A stretch of DNA of 33,554 nt, from the NCBI RefSeq assembly GCF_900114445.1, contig NZ_FOTB01000001.1, positions 1-33,554 on the forward strand. Direction: 5' to 3'. Within the stretch, counting starts at the first letter, position 1, and each line of letters begins with the position of its first letter. Both the position numbers and the translations under genes were made by a program. Origin of the DNA: Salinicoccus halodurans (lineage in GTDB: Bacteria > Bacillota > Bacilli > Staphylococcales > Salinicoccaceae). This document shows, in pieces, positions 32,955 through 33,554 of this stretch. The notes beneath the pieces were generated by a model. That model did no database searches. It had not been told where the DNA came from and was given only the letters and a program-made list of their open reading frames with translations.

Positions 32955-33554
32955 TTAATGGATGAAGTTATGTGAAGAAACTTCGTAAGATCCGATTGTT
33001 CTCATTGTTTTGTTGCCCGGACCGCCGCCCCAGTTCATTTCAGAAACGAGGATGGAGCCGTCGGAGTTGATTTTCTCAACTACAGCTACGTGGCCTGAGC
33101 CCCAAGCGCCGTTAGTCCATGCATTGGACTGTACAATGGCACCGACAGAAGGGGAGTTACTTACTGACAGACCCTGGCTTCTGGCAGCACTTGCCCAGTT
33201 GGAAGCATTGCCCCATGAGTTGCTGACAGGTTTGCCCATTTGCTGGCGGCGTTCATATACATACCATGTGCAGTCTCCATCAAGGTACCAGTTTTCACCG
33301 TATGATGCAGGCGCAGGAGCTTGAGCTTCCTCTTCGGCCTCTGCTTCTTCAGCAGCTGCCTGTTCTTCAGCTTCGCGTTGCTCTGCAGCCTCTTGCTCGG
33401 CGATTCTCTGTGCCTCAGCTTCTTCCGCCTCACGTTGCTCTGCAGCCTCTTGCTCGGCGATTCTCTGTGCCTCAGCTTCTTCCGCCTCACGTTGCTCTGC
33501 AGCCTCTTGCTCGGCAATTCTCTGTGCTTCAGCTTCCTCAGCTTCACGCTGTTC
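32955..33554 (-). CDS. CHAP-domain cell-wall hydrolase, C-terminal part
   Basis: The frame is open from the window edge to the stop at 32955-32957, giving 199 residues of a longer protein. The first 75 are a Glu/Ala/Gln/Arg-rich coiled-coil-like region made of 19-residue repeats (EQREAEEAEAQRIAEQEAA). A CHAP domain follows: WYLDGDCTWYVYERRQQMGK with the catalytic Cys, GSGHVAVVEKIN with the His, and VSEMNWGGG with the third polar residue. CHAP enzymes cut peptidoglycan cross-bridges or act as amidases outside the cell. The N-terminus, and any signal peptide, is beyond the window. Confidence 0.9.
   Translation of the reverse strand, partial: EQREAEEAEAQRIAEQEAAEQREAEEAEAQRIAEQEAAEQREAEEAEAQRIAEQEAAEQREAEEQAAAEEAEAEEEAQAPAPASYGENWYLDGDCTWYVYERRQQMGKPVSNSWGNASNWASAARSQGLSVSNSPSVGAIVQSNAWTNGAWGSGHVAVVEKINSDGSILVSEMNWGGGPGNKTMRTIGSYEVSSHNFIH
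33390..33554 (-). repeat. 57-bp coding tandem repeats in the CHAP hydrolase
   Basis: The block starting CTCTTGCTCGG recurs at 33390, 33447 and 33504, exactly 57 bases apart, and continues past the window edge. The first two units are nearly identical in DNA, which suggests recent copying or gene conversion. Each codes for 19 residues, so length changes keep the frame. Confidence 0.92.

Overview
The window looks like a low-to-mid GC Gram-positive of the Staphylococcaceae. The evidence is a split, divergent wall teichoic acid locus (tarA, tarH, tarG, a tarF-like gene, tarD, tarB), a BirA-type operator before bioB, strong AGGAGG-type ribosome sites, frequent TTG/GTG starts, and a CHAP-domain wall hydrolase. 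The codon use and several proteins fit a Salinicoccus/Jeotgalicoccus-like halotolerant relative better than Staphylococcus aureus, but that placement is inference. No tRNA, rRNA or CRISPR array was seen.

Bases 1-9.5 kb form an accessory island. It opens with the end of an IS256-family element and a decayed IS30-like tail. A visibly AT-rich block follows: a heparinase II/III-like protein, an alpha/beta-hydrolase resembling capsule XcbB/CpsF and Asp2 proteins, a small lipoprotein, and three paralogous cyanophycin-synthetase-like ATP-grasp ligases, one of them behind an ElaA-like acetyltransferase. A GT4 glycosyltransferase and a second copy of the lipoprotein follow at higher GC. This is the best candidate for an undescribed system: an amino-acid or peptide ligation pathway tied to a surface glycan.

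Bases 10.1-18.7 kb are a patchwork of working genes and wreckage. There is an in-frame fusion of a sodium:solute symporter head to an amidohydrolase tail, then bioB with its BirA box. A TPP riboswitch with terminator comes next, leading into a broken SDR gene and a frameshifted flavin monooxygenase. A TcaA-like membrane protein, a Pyr_excise-like protein, a YhfI-type metallo-hydrolase and a GIY-YIG protein follow. The stretch ends with a relic of a gene whose intact relative lies 3 kb away, a small basic protein and a frameshifted antitoxin-like gene.

Bases 18.9-26.6 kb carry a Bcr/CflA exporter, a hypothetical protein, a YwqE/CpsB-type tyrosine phosphatase, and a three-gene module: iadA and nhaC on the minus strand with a divergent, degenerate AAA+ regulator. 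Two copies of a roughly 100-bp intergenic repeat with a bidirectional terminator bracket this module exactly.

Bases 26.6-32.6 kb are the teichoic acid locus. The minus strand carries the tarF-like gene, tarG, tarH and tarA (linkage, polymer and export), and the plus strand carries tarD and tarB. A perfect palindrome sits between the two arms. TarH carries an unusual GW/SH3-like C-terminal extension. After tarB comes a 42-bp tandem repeat array between terminators, then the 3' part of a CHAP cell-wall hydrolase with 57-bp coding repeats, running off the window.
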